A stretch of 64,000 nt of DNA from CBDCFV01 sp965203835 (GTDB taxonomy: Bacteria > Chloroflexota > Dehalococcoidia > Lucifugimonadales > UBA3495): assembly GCA_965203835.1 (NCBI GenBank), contig OZ241919.1, forward strand, positions 992,001 to 1,056,000. The letters are read 5' to 3'. Under the pieces are notes generated by a model. That model had not been told where the DNA came from. It ran no database searches and saw only the letters and a program-made list of their open reading frames with translations. Shown piece by piece: positions 50,360 to 59,084 of the stretch (the first letter of the stretch is position 1; every line of letters begins with the position of its first letter). The position numbers and the translations under genes were made by a program.

Positions 50360-51094
50360 TCAGTTCTGTGGCCGTCCCGGGCTGGACTCAGTCTCGAACC
50401 GTCCGATGAGTTCTCCTTCCACGCGCACGCGGGGCAGCCTGGCCATGGACAACGTGTCAGGAAGCACGATGCCCCCGGAGAACACCAGTCTCATCGCATC
50501 CTCCACGGTCAAGTCGGTCTCCATCACGTCGTCTTCAATGACAAAGGCCATGTTGCCCGAGGTCGGGTTGGGAACTGTGGGGACGTAAACAACGACTATG
50601 GACTGGCCAGTGTCAGCGTCGTAAGCCCGTCCGGTGACGAACCCCATAGCCACCATCCCTTCCCTGGGCCATTCAATGAACACAACCCTGGTAAACCCGT
50701 ACTGGGCGGTCAACATGCTCGTAGCTTGCTCGGTCACGCTGTGGACCGTCTTTACCACCGGGACGCGGTTCAGGAAGGCGCTCTTCCAGTCCATCAGTCG
50801 TCTGCCGAACCTTGTGGAAACCAGCAGGCCAATGGCGTAAAAGACGACTACCGCCCCGGCAATTCCGATGCCCGGTACGTCCCAAGGCTTGCCGGCAACG
50901 AAGCCCATGGGCCGGACAAACTGGTCGGCATAGCTGATGATAAACCAAAGGACGATGATGGTGACCAGCAGGGGCACCAATGCCATGAGGCCGGATAAAG
51001 TTCTGCCCTGGATGTGGCCCCCAACTCTCTGAAATACGTTGGGGTCCCGGGAGGCCGATGCGTTTGCGCCAGATCTCTCCTCGTTCGCTCTCAC
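50360..51094 (-). CDS. DUF502-family membrane protein
   Basis: 244 residues. Two membrane helices (about 38-58 and 78-98) separated by a short loop; then RVPVVKTVHSVTEQATSMLT, VVFIEWPREGMVAMGFVTG and YVPTVPNPTSGNMAFV, which define DUF502. A plant member (LAZ1/COV-like) acts in the membrane; bacterial role unknown. It converges with the STAS gene. Confidence 0.85.
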   Translation of the reverse strand: MRANEERSGANASASRDPNVFQRVGGHIQGRTLSGLMALVPLLVTIIVLWFIISYADQFVRPMGFVAGKPWDVPGIGIAGAVVVFYAIGLLVSTRFGRRLMDWKSAFLNRVPVVKTVHSVTEQATSMLTAQYGFTRVVFIEWPREGMVAMGFVTGRAYDADTGQSIVVVYVPTVPNPTSGNMAFVIEDDVMETDLTVEDAMRLVFSGGIVLPDTLSMARLPRVRVEGELIGRFETESSPGRPQN

Positions 51095-51301
51095 CGCTGC
51101 ACTTGCACCTTAATAAACTAGACCTCCCAGTCAGTTCCGTTCCGGTTTCATCCTAAGCCCCCCAAGAAGATACTTTCAAGGACAATGCACCTTTGACTTC
51201 AAGCAAAACACGGCAACTCCTTGGACAGGGTTGCCGCGGGACAGGGTTGCCGCGTTCCCACATGAGCAAGACCGGCAAGAGCAAGACCGGATGTTATCCG
51301 G

Positions 51302-51760
51302 CTAGGCGCCAGGGGCGAAGGTAGTCTCCAGCTTGGCGGAGCTGTCGAAGAAGTGCTGCAAGCTCTGGTTGACCCGGAAGAAGAGGTCGGCCCGCAACTG
51401 GTCGCCGGTGGCATTCTTCGATATGCCGTCGTCGGACATCAGGTCCAGGGTGTTGAGAGTGTGGGTCCGGTCCGCGGCGCCGTTTTCCTTGGTGTTGGTT
51501 ATGAGTTCCTGCCAGTCTTCCACGCTCATTTCCAGGAAAAAGTCGGCGTCTATCAAGTCATAGTCGGTGCCCTCTTTAACCTCGGAGCACTCGAAGGCCT
51601 CGAAGGTCAGAATGAACACCCTCTCTCCAACTTTCACGCCCATGACGGCGTCTATCGAACCGATGCGGCGGAATTCGGGGTCGTTATTGACCAGTTGCTG
51701 CAAACCTTGAAACCACTCTACCGATGGAAAAACCAGAGAATCCGCCCCGTGGGCGCTCAT
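51302..51760 (-). CDS. hypothetical protein, SCP2-like fold
   Basis: 152 residues from ATG 51760, seven bases after AGGAGG. The sequence FPSVEWFQGLQQLVNNDPEFRRIGSIDAVMGVKVGERVFILTFE, given here by its limits (about residues 10-53), has the helix-then-strand order of sterol-carrier-protein-2-like lipid-binding domains, and ends with RADLFFRVNQSLQHFF. Its upstream side is a tandem repeat array. Assignment is tentative. Confidence 0.5.
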   Translation of the reverse strand: MSAHGADSLVFPSVEWFQGLQQLVNNDPEFRRIGSIDAVMGVKVGERVFILTFEAFECSEVKEGTDYDLIDADFFLEMSVEDWQELITNTKENGAADRTHTLNTLDLMSDDGISKNATGDQLRADLFFRVNQSLQHFFDSSAKLETTFAPGA

Positions 51761-51780
51761 TTGTTGCCTCCTGGTGATTG

Positions 51781-51906
51781 GTGGATTCCCGCCCCCGCCT
51801 TCGCGAGGGTGACGTTCCTGCGCGGGGATGACGTTCCTGCACGGGGGTGACGCTCCTGCGCGGGGATGACGTTCCTGCACGGGGGTGACGCTCCTGCGCG
51901 GGAAAG
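51781..51906. repeat. tandem array of palindromic repeat units
   Basis: GGATTCCCGCCCCCGCCTTC, then five or six head-to-tail units of about 21-22 bases alternating TTCCTGCGCGGGGATGACG and TTCCTGCACGGGGGTGACG or CTCCTGCGCGG forms. It lies between the FmdB-like and the SCP2-like gene. Regular short units without spacers exclude a CRISPR. Confidence 0.85.
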
Positions 51907-51920
51907 ACGCGGCCGGCCCA

Positions 51921-52229
51921 CTACTCCTTGAAGTAGGGCTCGCCGTGTTCCTTTGCTTGGCTGAAGGGGACCATCCTGTTCATGTGGTAGTCCGGGTCGG
52001 AATTGGCGGGCGCGTTGGCCAGGGCCTGGTCCACCATCTTGAAGTACTTGGGGTCAAGCTGCGCCAGCTTGTCGGCCTCCGACCGGACATAGGCCACCCG
52101 CGACATGATACGTTGCAGACGGCCGTCCTCGCACAGCCGGCAACCCGAAGGAGCCGGCGAGTTCATGGAGCGCAGGAACACACTGTTGACGCCGCCACAG
52201 TCCAGGCAGCGGTACTCGTAAATGGGCAC
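51921..52229 (-). CDS. FmdB-family zinc-ribbon protein
   Basis: 102 residues. PIYEYRCLDCGG is the FmdB opening with the first CxxC; the second pair is CRLCEDG. The C-terminal half (YHMNRMVPFSQAKEHGEPYF) is not typical of FmdB and is probably a partner-binding tail. It is 10 bases after the ferritin-like gene on the same strand, possibly in one unit. Confidence 0.85.
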   Translation of the reverse strand: MPIYEYRCLDCGGVNSVFLRSMNSPAPSGCRLCEDGRLQRIMSRVAYVRSEADKLAQLDPKYFKMVDQALANAPANSDPDYHMNRMVPFSQAKEHGEPYFKE

Positions 52230-52239
52230 GACAGTTTCC

Positions 52240-53364
52240 TCAGGCCGGCGCGGCCTCTTCCCGGCGCAAGTAGCCGGCCAGGTCAGGATTAAGATTTTCT
52301 TCGGTCTTGGGAATGCCGACCCACTTCATGCGGGCCAAGTATTGCTCTATGAACCGCTGCTGGAGGCCCTTGACCGCTTCCATGCCCTCGACCATTTTGG
52401 ACACGCCGCCGCCGAATATTATGGCAAGCGCCTCCCAAAGCACGGGGTCCTTCATTTCCTTGCTCAGGTCGCCCTCGACCGCCCGCATCAGGTTGTTCAG
52501 CCCCAAGGCAAAGCTTGGGTCGCTGTTCTCCACGGCGTACTTCACGTGGGCCAGTCCATAGGCTATGTGGCGGGCCTTGTCCTCCAAGCACTTGCGGAAC
52601 AGGTACTTCTCCGCTTGGTTGTGGGCATAGGCCTCGGCGTAGCGCAACATCCATTGGGTGAGGGTCCCACGGATTATGTAAAGGTACACCGCCACTTCGG
52701 TCCACCCGGCCCTGGCTTCCATCAAGCGGCGGTTGAAGTGTCCCGGACTCTCAAGGCCCAACTTGCCTCCGTTGGCGAGGGCGCGCTGCCGGAAGGCGAC
52801 GAAATGACGCCCGGTGTCGAATATCTCGGTTGCCAGGAAGGCCTTGACCTCATAGTAGGCGTAGTTCATGCGGTGGAGCCACTGGCCCACCACGTCGGTC
52901 TCCAACGAGGCCTGCTGGGCCAACTCGGTGCAGAGCTGCCGCATGGCAAGCTCCACGTCATCGGGCAAGGGAGTCAAATCGTCCCAAGGAACGTCGGCGT
53001 GGGCCATCCAACGCCTTTGAATGGCCTCTTCGTACAGGTCGGCGCCGTTGTCGGCCCATATATCCACCTTGGCGCTCAACGAATACAGGTCGGTCCGGGG
53101 TATGCCGGGAATAGGGAAAGCGCCCCTGGGGCGGCGGGTCATGTCGGTGCTGACTTCGGGAATCTCCCCATACACGCCAACTTGAAGGTCTCCTATGGTA
53201 AGACCGTGTTTGCCCGGCGGGACCTTTGTTCCCCATTGAAGAGTGTCGTTCATCCAGTCAAGACTGGGACCGCTTGGGGCAGGCGTTTCAGGGGTCTCGT
53301 TGGAGGACTCCGCGGACGGTTGCTCTTGAGGCTGTTCCGACTTCTCTTCCTCGTTAGTCGCCAT
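52240..53364 (-). CDS. ferritin-like/R2-like protein lacking its carboxylate ligands
   Basis: 374 residues from ATG 53364 (GTG/ATG further upstream would read through a repeat). Homologous over its length to the neighbour at 53557: WDDLTPLPDDVE, YYEVKAFL, ALANGGKLGL, NQAEKYLFRKC and ARHIAYG. Aligned to the neighbour's diiron ligands, the four carboxylates are replaced: Glu to Ala in QQASLETD, Glu to Thr in FDTGRH, Glu to Gly in IIRGTL and Glu to Lys in EDKARH. Both His remain. It is probably a non-catalytic partner. The N-terminal 60 residues are Glu/Pro-rich and disordered. Confidence 0.8.
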   Translation of the reverse strand: MATNEEEKSEQPQEQPSAESSNETPETPAPSGPSLDWMNDTLQWGTKVPPGKHGLTIGDLQVGVYGEIPEVSTDMTRRPRGAFPIPGIPRTDLYSLSAKVDIWADNGADLYEEAIQRRWMAHADVPWDDLTPLPDDVELAMRQLCTELAQQASLETDVVGQWLHRMNYAYYEVKAFLATEIFDTGRHFVAFRQRALANGGKLGLESPGHFNRRLMEARAGWTEVAVYLYIIRGTLTQWMLRYAEAYAHNQAEKYLFRKCLEDKARHIAYGLAHVKYAVENSDPSFALGLNNLMRAVEGDLSKEMKDPVLWEALAIIFGGGVSKMVEGMEAVKGLQQRFIEQYLARMKWVGIPKTEENLNPDLAGYLRREEAAPA

Positions 53365-53396
53365 TACTTTCCTCGGCGGGGTTACCCCCAGCAGGT

Positions 53397-53460
53397 TTCC
53401 CGCTCCCGCCTCCGCGAGGGCAAGCTCTTCGCGGGTAGGGCGTTGGCGGGTAGGGCGTTG
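53397..53460. repeat. diverged palindromic repeat with TAGGGCGT units
   Basis: TTCCCGCTCCCGCCTCCGCG, AGGGCAAGCTCTTCGCGGG and two TAGGGCGTTG copies. It is in the leader of the carboxylate-less ferritin-like gene and would lie in its 5' untranslated region. Confidence 0.65.
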
Positions 53461-53504
53461 CATGTGGGGCCCTACGGTGTGACTTGAGCGGGGCCGGATA
53501 AAGT

Positions 53505-53536
53505 AAGACCTCCCTAGAGTCTTCTCGGGAGGTCTT
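53505..53536 (-). terminator. Rho-independent-like terminator of the diiron ferritin-like gene
   Basis: Perfect 10-bp stem AAGACCTCCC / GGGAGGTCTT with a 12-base loop, 20 bases after the stop codon at 53557 (minus strand), followed by ACTTTA. It separates the two ferritin-like genes. Confidence 0.7.
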
Positions 53537-53556
53537 AAAAGCGCATCACGTCTCGA

Positions 53557-54603
53557 TTACGGAGCGGCGTTGTACGCCTCCATCAAAGCGGGGTTCACGC
53601 GCCCATTGGCGATGCGGTCGTCGAAACCGGCGGACTTGAGACGCTGGAAGTACTCTTTGGCCTGCCGTTGCCTGATGGCCATCAGCAGCTTCTGTCCTTC
53701 GTCAACCTTGTCCTTGCCGCCGCCCAGCAACACCGCCAGGGCTTGGCTGGTGAGCTGCTGCTGTCCTGCCGGGTTCTCGCCGCCGGCGCCGGTGGCTTGA
53801 CGGCTTTCACCCTCGTCCAGATAGCCGTGAATCTCTTCCCGGCGCTCCGGGCTGAACTCGTTCATGTAGCGCAGGTGAAGCACGCCGATGGCGACGTGCC
53901 TGGCTTCGTCCTGGGCACACCGACGGTAAATGGCTTTCTCGGCTTCGTTGTAGGCCATCAACTCGCCCAGCCGGAACAGGGTCAGCACGTTGCCCTCTCC
54001 AGTGATGTGCAGCCGGGACGACAACTCGGTGAACTCGCGGGCGTTGTCGGTGCTGCCGCCCACCACGTCGCTGACGCTGTCGATCATGCGCATCAGGCCG
54101 CCGCCGTTGGCCAAGGCCCGCTTGCGGAACACGTCAAGGTGGCGGGACTCGTCCATTACCTGGGCCAGCAACGCCAACCGGACCTCGTGGTAGTCGGGGG
54201 AAATGGATGAAATGAACCGGCCCGGAACGTCGGAGGCGATGAACTCGACCTGGGCAAAGAAGGTCGCCAACTGGCACTCGGCAGCCTCGATGTCATCGGG
54301 CAGAGGCTGGAGAGTGTCCCAAGGGATGTCGGTGGCGGAACTCCACTGGCGGGTAACGAACTCCTGGTAGAGCTTGGTCAGGTTGTACCCCCAAACGTCG
54401 CTCTTGGTCCGGAAGGTATAGGCACCGAATTGGGGAACGTCACCCCTGGCGATGGAACCCTCGACCCGCCCGGTGTTGTTCATGGAGAAATCGTCCACGC
54501 TGTCGCGGGTAACGCTCTCCTCTAGCTTACTCAGCCAGGAAAGATCGAATCCCTGTTCTTTGGCCTGTTCCCAGTAGGAAGTCCGGTCCTGCACCGTGGC
54601 CAT
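53557..54603 (-). CDS. ferritin-like/ribonucleotide-reductase R2-like diiron protein
   Basis: 348 residues from ATG 54603. Four-helix diiron signature: Glu120 in FFAQVEFIASD, Glu152-x-x-His155 in QVMDESRHLDVF, Glu202 in THITGEGNV-type helix (ITGEGNV) and Glu232-x-x-His235 in CAQDEARHVAIG. This is the E...ExxH...E...ExxH pattern of R2-like oxidases and related ferritin-like proteins. Likely an oxidase or oxygenase, substrate unknown. The Gln/Gly linker with TGAGGENPAGQQQ near residue 275 is unusual. Confidence 0.85.
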   Translation of the reverse strand: MATVQDRTSYWEQAKEQGFDLSWLSKLEESVTRDSVDDFSMNNTGRVEGSIARGDVPQFGAYTFRTKSDVWGYNLTKLYQEFVTRQWSSATDIPWDTLQPLPDDIEAAECQLATFFAQVEFIASDVPGRFISSISPDYHEVRLALLAQVMDESRHLDVFRKRALANGGGLMRMIDSVSDVVGGSTDNAREFTELSSRLHITGEGNVLTLFRLGELMAYNEAEKAIYRRCAQDEARHVAIGVLHLRYMNEFSPERREEIHGYLDEGESRQATGAGGENPAGQQQLTSQALAVLLGGGKDKVDEGQKLLMAIRQRQAKEYFQRLKSAGFDDRIANGRVNPALMEAYNAAP

Positions 54604-54800
54604 AACATCCACCTCTACGTCGGATAGGAAAGCGAAGCCCACAATGGGGCCAAGGTTAATTGTTAAGGATAGTACGGGAACGGGAACAGCTTGTCAACGT
54701 TGTGGCGGCCCGTCGCGCTCATCTTTTCATCGTTGGTGCCGGTTCTCCAGTTGCTTGATGTGACCGCCGCACAAAAATGGGAATGCACTGTGATTTCGGG

Positions 54801-55157
54801 TCAGACTGCTGGTGACCTTGAGATACGGATTCGGTTTCCCTGTATCGTTATAATGGCCCTTTCTTCCAAGGCTTGGCCGTGGACGTTGATTACCTCTTGA
54901 ATCAAGGCGATTCGCTCGGCCATGCGGACGTCCGGCAAGCGTATGAGACCGCTATGGGTAATTCTGTGCAGATAGATGAGTTCTCCGAAATCCTTGTCCG
55001 TCGTGACCAGTATCCTGTTTTCCGATCTGGCCCGTTCCAAGAGAGCCCTGTCCCCAGGATCCGGCCCCAGGGTCCGTATATCGACAACGTCATGCCCGTT
55101 GTTACGAAGCCATTCCGCCAACCGCCGCCCTGCGCACCGGTCTACAATGAACCTCAA
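54801..55157 (-). CDS. DUF5615-family PIN-like protein (toxin candidate)
   Basis: 118 residues. PIN-like acidic pattern: FIVDRCAGRRLAEWLRNNGH (first Asp), DKDFGELIYLH (second acidic cluster) and LIRLPDV (third). Typical of DUF5615 proteins, which pair with DUF433 antitoxins. It overlaps the upstream DUF433 gene by four bases. The predicted activity is RNA cleavage. Confidence 0.85.
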   Translation of the reverse strand: MRFIVDRCAGRRLAEWLRNNGHDVVDIRTLGPDPGDRALLERARSENRILVTTDKDFGELIYLHRITHSGLIRLPDVRMAERIALIQEVINVHGQALEERAIITIQGNRIRISRSPAV

Positions 55158-55405
55158 GGTTCTAAAACTGAGACCGGGGCCAACGTGTCCCCGGATATAA
55201 CCGTGTGGGCGTAGGCTATACAGGCACGGATGTCCTCTGGCTCAAGTTCCGGGAAGTCATCCAGAATCTCCTCTTGAGTGGCCCCCTGACTCATCAGGCC
55301 CAGTACCAATTCCACGGAGATCCGCATATCCCGGATGATGGGTTTGCCTCCGAATACGTCTGGGCGGGCGGTTATGCGCTTCAGGAGTGCATTGTTGTCT
55401 GGCAT
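55154..55405 (-). CDS. DUF433-family antitoxin
   Basis: 83 residues from ATG 55405. Helix-turn-helix-like core ITARPDVFGGKPIIRDMRIS, VELVLGLMSQGATQEEILDDFP and PELEPEDIRACIAYA, the classical DUF433 pattern. It overlaps the DUF5615 gene by four bases, the usual antitoxin-first order. Confidence 0.87.
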   Translation of the reverse strand: MPDNNALLKRITARPDVFGGKPIIRDMRISVELVLGLMSQGATQEEILDDFPELEPEDIRACIAYAHTVISGDTLAPVSVLEP

Positions 55406-55524
55406 GATATTCTTTCCGAAGGTTTGCTCACGATGGACAGCGGGAATTTGCGCAAGCGCTTCATTCGTGAGGTACATTTCGCCAAAATCAGGATCTTCAC
55501 TATACCAGATCAGAGTGACCTACC

Positions 55525-56532
55525 CTAATCAATGTCGATCGTCACGATGTACACCGGCTCTACCGGCCGGTCCCCAGCGCCTGTTGGAACGCGGGAGATG
55601 GCATCGGCCACGTCCTGGCCTTCGACCACCCGTCCGAAAATCGTGTGGGCGTTATTCAAGTGGGGAGTGGGGACGGTGGTGATGAAGAACTGGCTGCCGT
55701 TGGTATTGGGCCCGGCGTTGGCCATAGCCAGAATTCCCGGCCGGTCGAAAACGAACATGGGGTTGAACTCGTCCTCGAATTTATAGCCCGGTCCTCCCGT
55801 CCCTGTCCCCATCGGGTCTCCGCCCTGAATCATGAAGTTCGGGATCACCCGGTGGAAAATAGTCCCGTCGTAATACCCTTCCTCGGCAAGGAACACGAAG
55901 TTGTTCACCGTTTTGGGCGCGGGACCGGGCAGAAGCTCCACCACGATGTCGCCCGTGCCGGTCTTGATGGTGGCGGTGTAGCTGCGGGATGGGTCGATGG
56001 TCATGGCTGGCGGGCTGTCATACCGCTTGCGGATGGCGTCCTGCGGCGTGGGTGGAGGTGCCAGCGTGTCGGCCGGAACGGGGGTGTCGGCAGGTGCCAG
56101 GGTCTCCGCTGGGGACAGAGTCTCAGCGGGAGCGAGCGTGGCCGCAGGGGCTAGTGTCTCTGCCGGGGCGAAGGTAGCCGCTGGGGCCAGCGTCTCGGCG
56201 GGAGCCAGTGTTTCAGCCGGTGAGAAAACGGCTGCCGGGGCGAGCGTTTCGGCTGGCGCGAACGTTTCCGGCGGAGCCAGTGTCTCTGCCGGCGCGAAGG
56301 TTTCTGCCGGGGCCAGCGTTTCGGCGGGGGCGAAGGTAGCTGCCGGTGCGAAGGTTTCAGCGGGAGCAAAAGTCTCGGCTGGCGCGAAGGTTTCGGCGGG
56401 GGCAAACGTTTCCGCTGGGGCGAAGGTGGCTATGACGCCGATGGCCTCTTCAGCGGAGTCGACGTCGCAGGCAGACGCGGCGAATATGAGGAATAGGGTC
56501 AGGAGGATGAGAGCGGTTGTTTTTGGTTGCAT
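55525..56532 (-). CDS. lipoprotein cyclophilin-type peptidyl-prolyl isomerase with hexapeptide repeats
   Basis: 335 residues from ATG 56532. Signal with lipobox (LFLIFAASAC), then about 21 tandem hexapeptides of the type TFAPAE/TLAPAE/TLAPAA (roughly residues 33-160) forming an extended Pro-rich stalk, and a C-terminal cyclophilin domain. The isomerase core includes FHRVIPNFMIQGGDP, MANAGPNTNGSQFFITT and FGRVVEGQDV, with active-site Arg and the usual Gln/Phe/Met residues present. It would fold proteins outside the membrane on a spacer. The DNA repeats at about 56057-56435 are 18 bases and probably vary in number. Confidence 0.9.
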   Translation of the reverse strand: MQPKTTALILLTLFLIFAASACDVDSAEEAIGVIATFAPAETFAPAETFAPAETFAPAETFAPAATFAPAETLAPAETFAPAETLAPPETFAPAETLAPAAVFSPAETLAPAETLAPAATFAPAETLAPAATLAPAETLSPAETLAPADTPVPADTLAPPPTPQDAIRKRYDSPPAMTIDPSRSYTATIKTGTGDIVVELLPGPAPKTVNNFVFLAEEGYYDGTIFHRVIPNFMIQGGDPMGTGTGGPGYKFEDEFNPMFVFDRPGILAMANAGPNTNGSQFFITTVPTPHLNNAHTIFGRVVEGQDVADAISRVPTGAGDRPVEPVYIVTIDID

Positions 56533-56585
56533 TGATGCCTCATGGAAGGGGTTCAAGAGTTGGAGAATGGGAATGTCGGGTGCAA

Positions 56586-56680
56586 TTGTCTGAATCAGGA
56601 TTTACCGTATTTGGGGATTTTCAAGATAGAGCCAATGCATCCTGAGAATCCTTTAATCCTGAAAATCCTGATTCAGACAA
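56586..56680. repeat. 95-base element with perfect 17-bp inverted repeats
   Basis: TTGTCTGAATCAGGATT at 56586-56602 and its exact complement at 56664-56680. Inside are two more GAATCCT/AATCCTGAAAATCCTG motifs. No coding sequence. It sits between the divergent cyclophilin and helicase genes and resembles a miniature element; similar AATCCTGATTCAGACAA motifs are, as I recall, widespread in genomes. Confidence 0.65.
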
Positions 56681-56789
56681 CAGTTGGTGGGCTGGCTAAA
56701 GCTGTCCGACTGATTTTAGTGACACTGAGACCAATTGACCAGATAGACGCTCGGCTCTGCCGGTAGTAGTATCCGGCCTTGACGGCATC

Positions 56790-59081
56790 GTGGCAAAGAA
56801 ACACTTGGGACAAGGGTCGGCGTTGGACAAGCTGCGCGACTACCAACAAGAACTATTGGACCGGTCTGAAGCAGCCTTGGAATCTTCCAAGGCGCGGGTG
56901 ATGCTGCAATTGCCCACCGGCGGCGGCAAGACCCACATCGCGGGGGCGCTGCTGGCCCGTATGCTGAGGAATGGCCGCAAGGCTGTCTGGCTGACTCATC
57001 GTGCGGAGTTGGCCGAGCAGACTCGCCGGATGTTGACCGACGCCGGAGTATCGGCGATAAACAACCTCAACTGGGTCGTGGGCGACCGGGCGCCGTACCT
57101 TGCCAACGGCGTGGTTATACTGATGGCCCAGACTGTCGGCAGGCGCACACGCAAGAGGTCGATCTGGAGCAGCTATGGCCTCAACGACCTGCTGATAATC
57201 GACGAGGCTCACCACGCCACCGCTGCGGGATGGGAGCGGGCGATTGACCAATGGCCCGGGCCAGTCCTCGGATTGACGGCCACTCCCTGGAGGCTGTCCA
57301 AGACGGAAGGCTTTAACCATTTATTTGGAGAACTGCACTGCGGCCCACAAGTCCACGAATTGCAAGACCGCGAGTGGCTGTGCCAAGCTCAAATACTGAT
57401 GCCGCAGCCGGGGGACATCATACGCGGCGGCAACATTACCGGCACCGGCGACTTCAATGAATCGGGAATCCTGGGGGCCAACCGTGACCATCCCGACGTG
57501 ATGACGGCCGGGGCGTTCCGCTTCTGGCAAGCCCACGCTGCCGGACGCCAGACGGTTATCTACGCTATTTCCAAGGAACATGCCCACAACATTACAACGG
57601 TATTCAAAAATGCGGGAATTGCCGCCGCGGTCATGCTCAGCGATACGCCAGCGGACGAACGGGCCAGGACCATCGCGTCCTTCGGCAACGGAACCCTCCG
57701 CGTACTGGTCAACGTCGCTATCGCAACCGAGGGATTCGACCTGCCCGATGCCTCGTGCGTGGTACTCACTCGCCCCACTATGAGCCTGGCCTTGTACTTG
57801 CAGATGGTGGGCCGCGGCCTGCGCCCCAAGTCCGACGGCGGCGATTGTCTGATTCTCGACCTGGCGGGCAATGCTGAGATTCATGGGCTGCCGGACGAGC
57901 ACCGGCAATGGTCGTTATACCCACGCGGGAACGATGCCGACGGGGATGCTCCGGTGGTCAGGTGTGAGAAATGCGACGGTGTTTCGCCCGCCGCCAGCCA
58001 CTTCTGCAATTACTGCCAAGCCCCGTTAGGCAAGGACTGCTTGCGATGCGGCAAGTGGCGCGCATTCGCCCGTTGGAGCTATGAAACCCACTGCGGAGAC
58101 CTTCACGAACTGGTATGCGACTATTGCCACTACGACGCACATATTCAGGGGCAGTTGCCGGTGAATGATGACTTGCGGGCATTGGCCGAATTGGTAGACC
58201 CCGAGGACCAAGGGATGGACATCGAATTGAAACCTGATGAATCATCGTTTCTTAGGAATCTGCTGGAAGAGGAAAGGCGGCGCGTCGACGGGGGCGCAGA
58301 AGAGCGCAAGAGCGAACTCCGCTCCTTTATATCCGCCAGGGAATCGGAGTTGGCCGACGACGACAAAATCAACGAGGCATTCGAGAACTACGTTGTCGGT
58401 CTGCCCCTGTGGGAACGTCCCCGTCCCGGCCCACAGACTTACCGACGATACTCCGAATGGGAAGGGGCCATGAGGCAAGAGCTTGCGGCCAAAAAGGATG
58501 AACTGGCCAAACTGGAGACTCAACCGGTAGATAAACAGCTAATCGTCAACAACGCCAGAACACGCTTGTTGCAATTGTTTGAGGCCGCGGCTAGAGACGC
58601 GGGACTACTTCCACAGAATCTTGTACGGGAAACGCCCGAGCCGAGGCGGGCCGTAGAAAACTTCATCCCCGTATCAACCAATTCGGGTGAGTGGATGACT
58701 TTTGTCGAACTTGCCGAATTGAAGAACGTAAGCGGAAATAGAGGGAAGTCAACTAACCGATGGTTTCTTCGAGTTCCAGACGGAAAAGAAATCCCAGTAA
58801 ACAGTTGGACTAACCTCCTCTTCAAAACAGCGGATTGGTTGGTTGACCAAGGACTGCTGACGGAAAGCATCTGTCCATTCAGATTTGAACGTATGAGCAG
58901 AAATTTAATTAACACAGCGCCTATTCACCCTCACGGGCGAGAATTCCGGACACACAATCAACTATCAAATGGTTTATACATAGAACTTCAGTGGGACGCT
59001 AAGTCCGTCGCCCGCCTGTGCAGACGACTGGTCGCTGCCTTCGGCCAAGACCCAACGCGATTTTACGTGAGATTGCCCTGA
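56790..59081 (+). CDS. DEAD/DEAH-box superfamily II helicase with zinc fingers
   Basis: 763 residues from GTG 56790. Helicase motifs: Q-like RDYQQELL, Walker A LPTGGGKT (41-48), Ib/II LLIIDEAHHAT (DEAH 138-141), LGLTATPWR (motif III), and in the second lobe VNVAIATEGFDLPDASCVV and LYLQMVGRGLRPK (motifs V, VI). Then comes a zinc-finger region (CEKCDGVSPAASHFCNYCQA, CLRCGKW) followed by a helical C-terminal part. It resembles DEAD-box helicases found in defence and mobile loci. The next two genes follow with gaps of 3 bases and -4 bases, forming one operon. Confidence 0.88.
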   Translation: MAKKHLGQGSALDKLRDYQQELLDRSEAALESSKARVMLQLPTGGGKTHIAGALLARMLRNGRKAVWLTHRAELAEQTRRMLTDAGVSAINNLNWVVGDRAPYLANGVVILMAQTVGRRTRKRSIWSSYGLNDLLIIDEAHHATAAGWERAIDQWPGPVLGLTATPWRLSKTEGFNHLFGELHCGPQVHELQDREWLCQAQILMPQPGDIIRGGNITGTGDFNESGILGANRDHPDVMTAGAFRFWQAHAAGRQTVIYAISKEHAHNITTVFKNAGIAAAVMLSDTPADERARTIASFGNGTLRVLVNVAIATEGFDLPDASCVVLTRPTMSLALYLQMVGRGLRPKSDGGDCLILDLAGNAEIHGLPDEHRQWSLYPRGNDADGDAPVVRCEKCDGVSPAASHFCNYCQAPLGKDCLRCGKWRAFARWSYETHCGDLHELVCDYCHYDAHIQGQLPVNDDLRALAELVDPEDQGMDIELKPDESSFLRNLLEEERRRVDGGAEERKSELRSFISARESELADDDKINEAFENYVVGLPLWERPRPGPQTYRRYSEWEGAMRQELAAKKDELAKLETQPVDKQLIVNNARTRLLQLFEAAARDAGLLPQNLVRETPEPRRAVENFIPVSTNSGEWMTFVELAELKNVSGNRGKSTNRWFLRVPDGKEIPVNSWTNLLFKTADWLVDQGLLTESICPFRFERMSRNLINTAPIHPHGREFRTHNQLSNGLYIELQWDAKSVARLCRRLVAAFGQDPTRFYVRLP

Positions 59082-59084
59082 ACT

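Noticed and set aside
51781..51906. Tandem array as a CRISPR
   Set aside because: Units are 21-22 bases without unique spacers and match the dispersed palindromic repeat.
56057..56435. Plus-strand open frame opposite the cyclophilin repeats (Ala/Gly/Val-Ser-rich)
   Set aside because: It is the complement of the repeat-coding region; the minus frame has the signal peptide and the enzyme domain.
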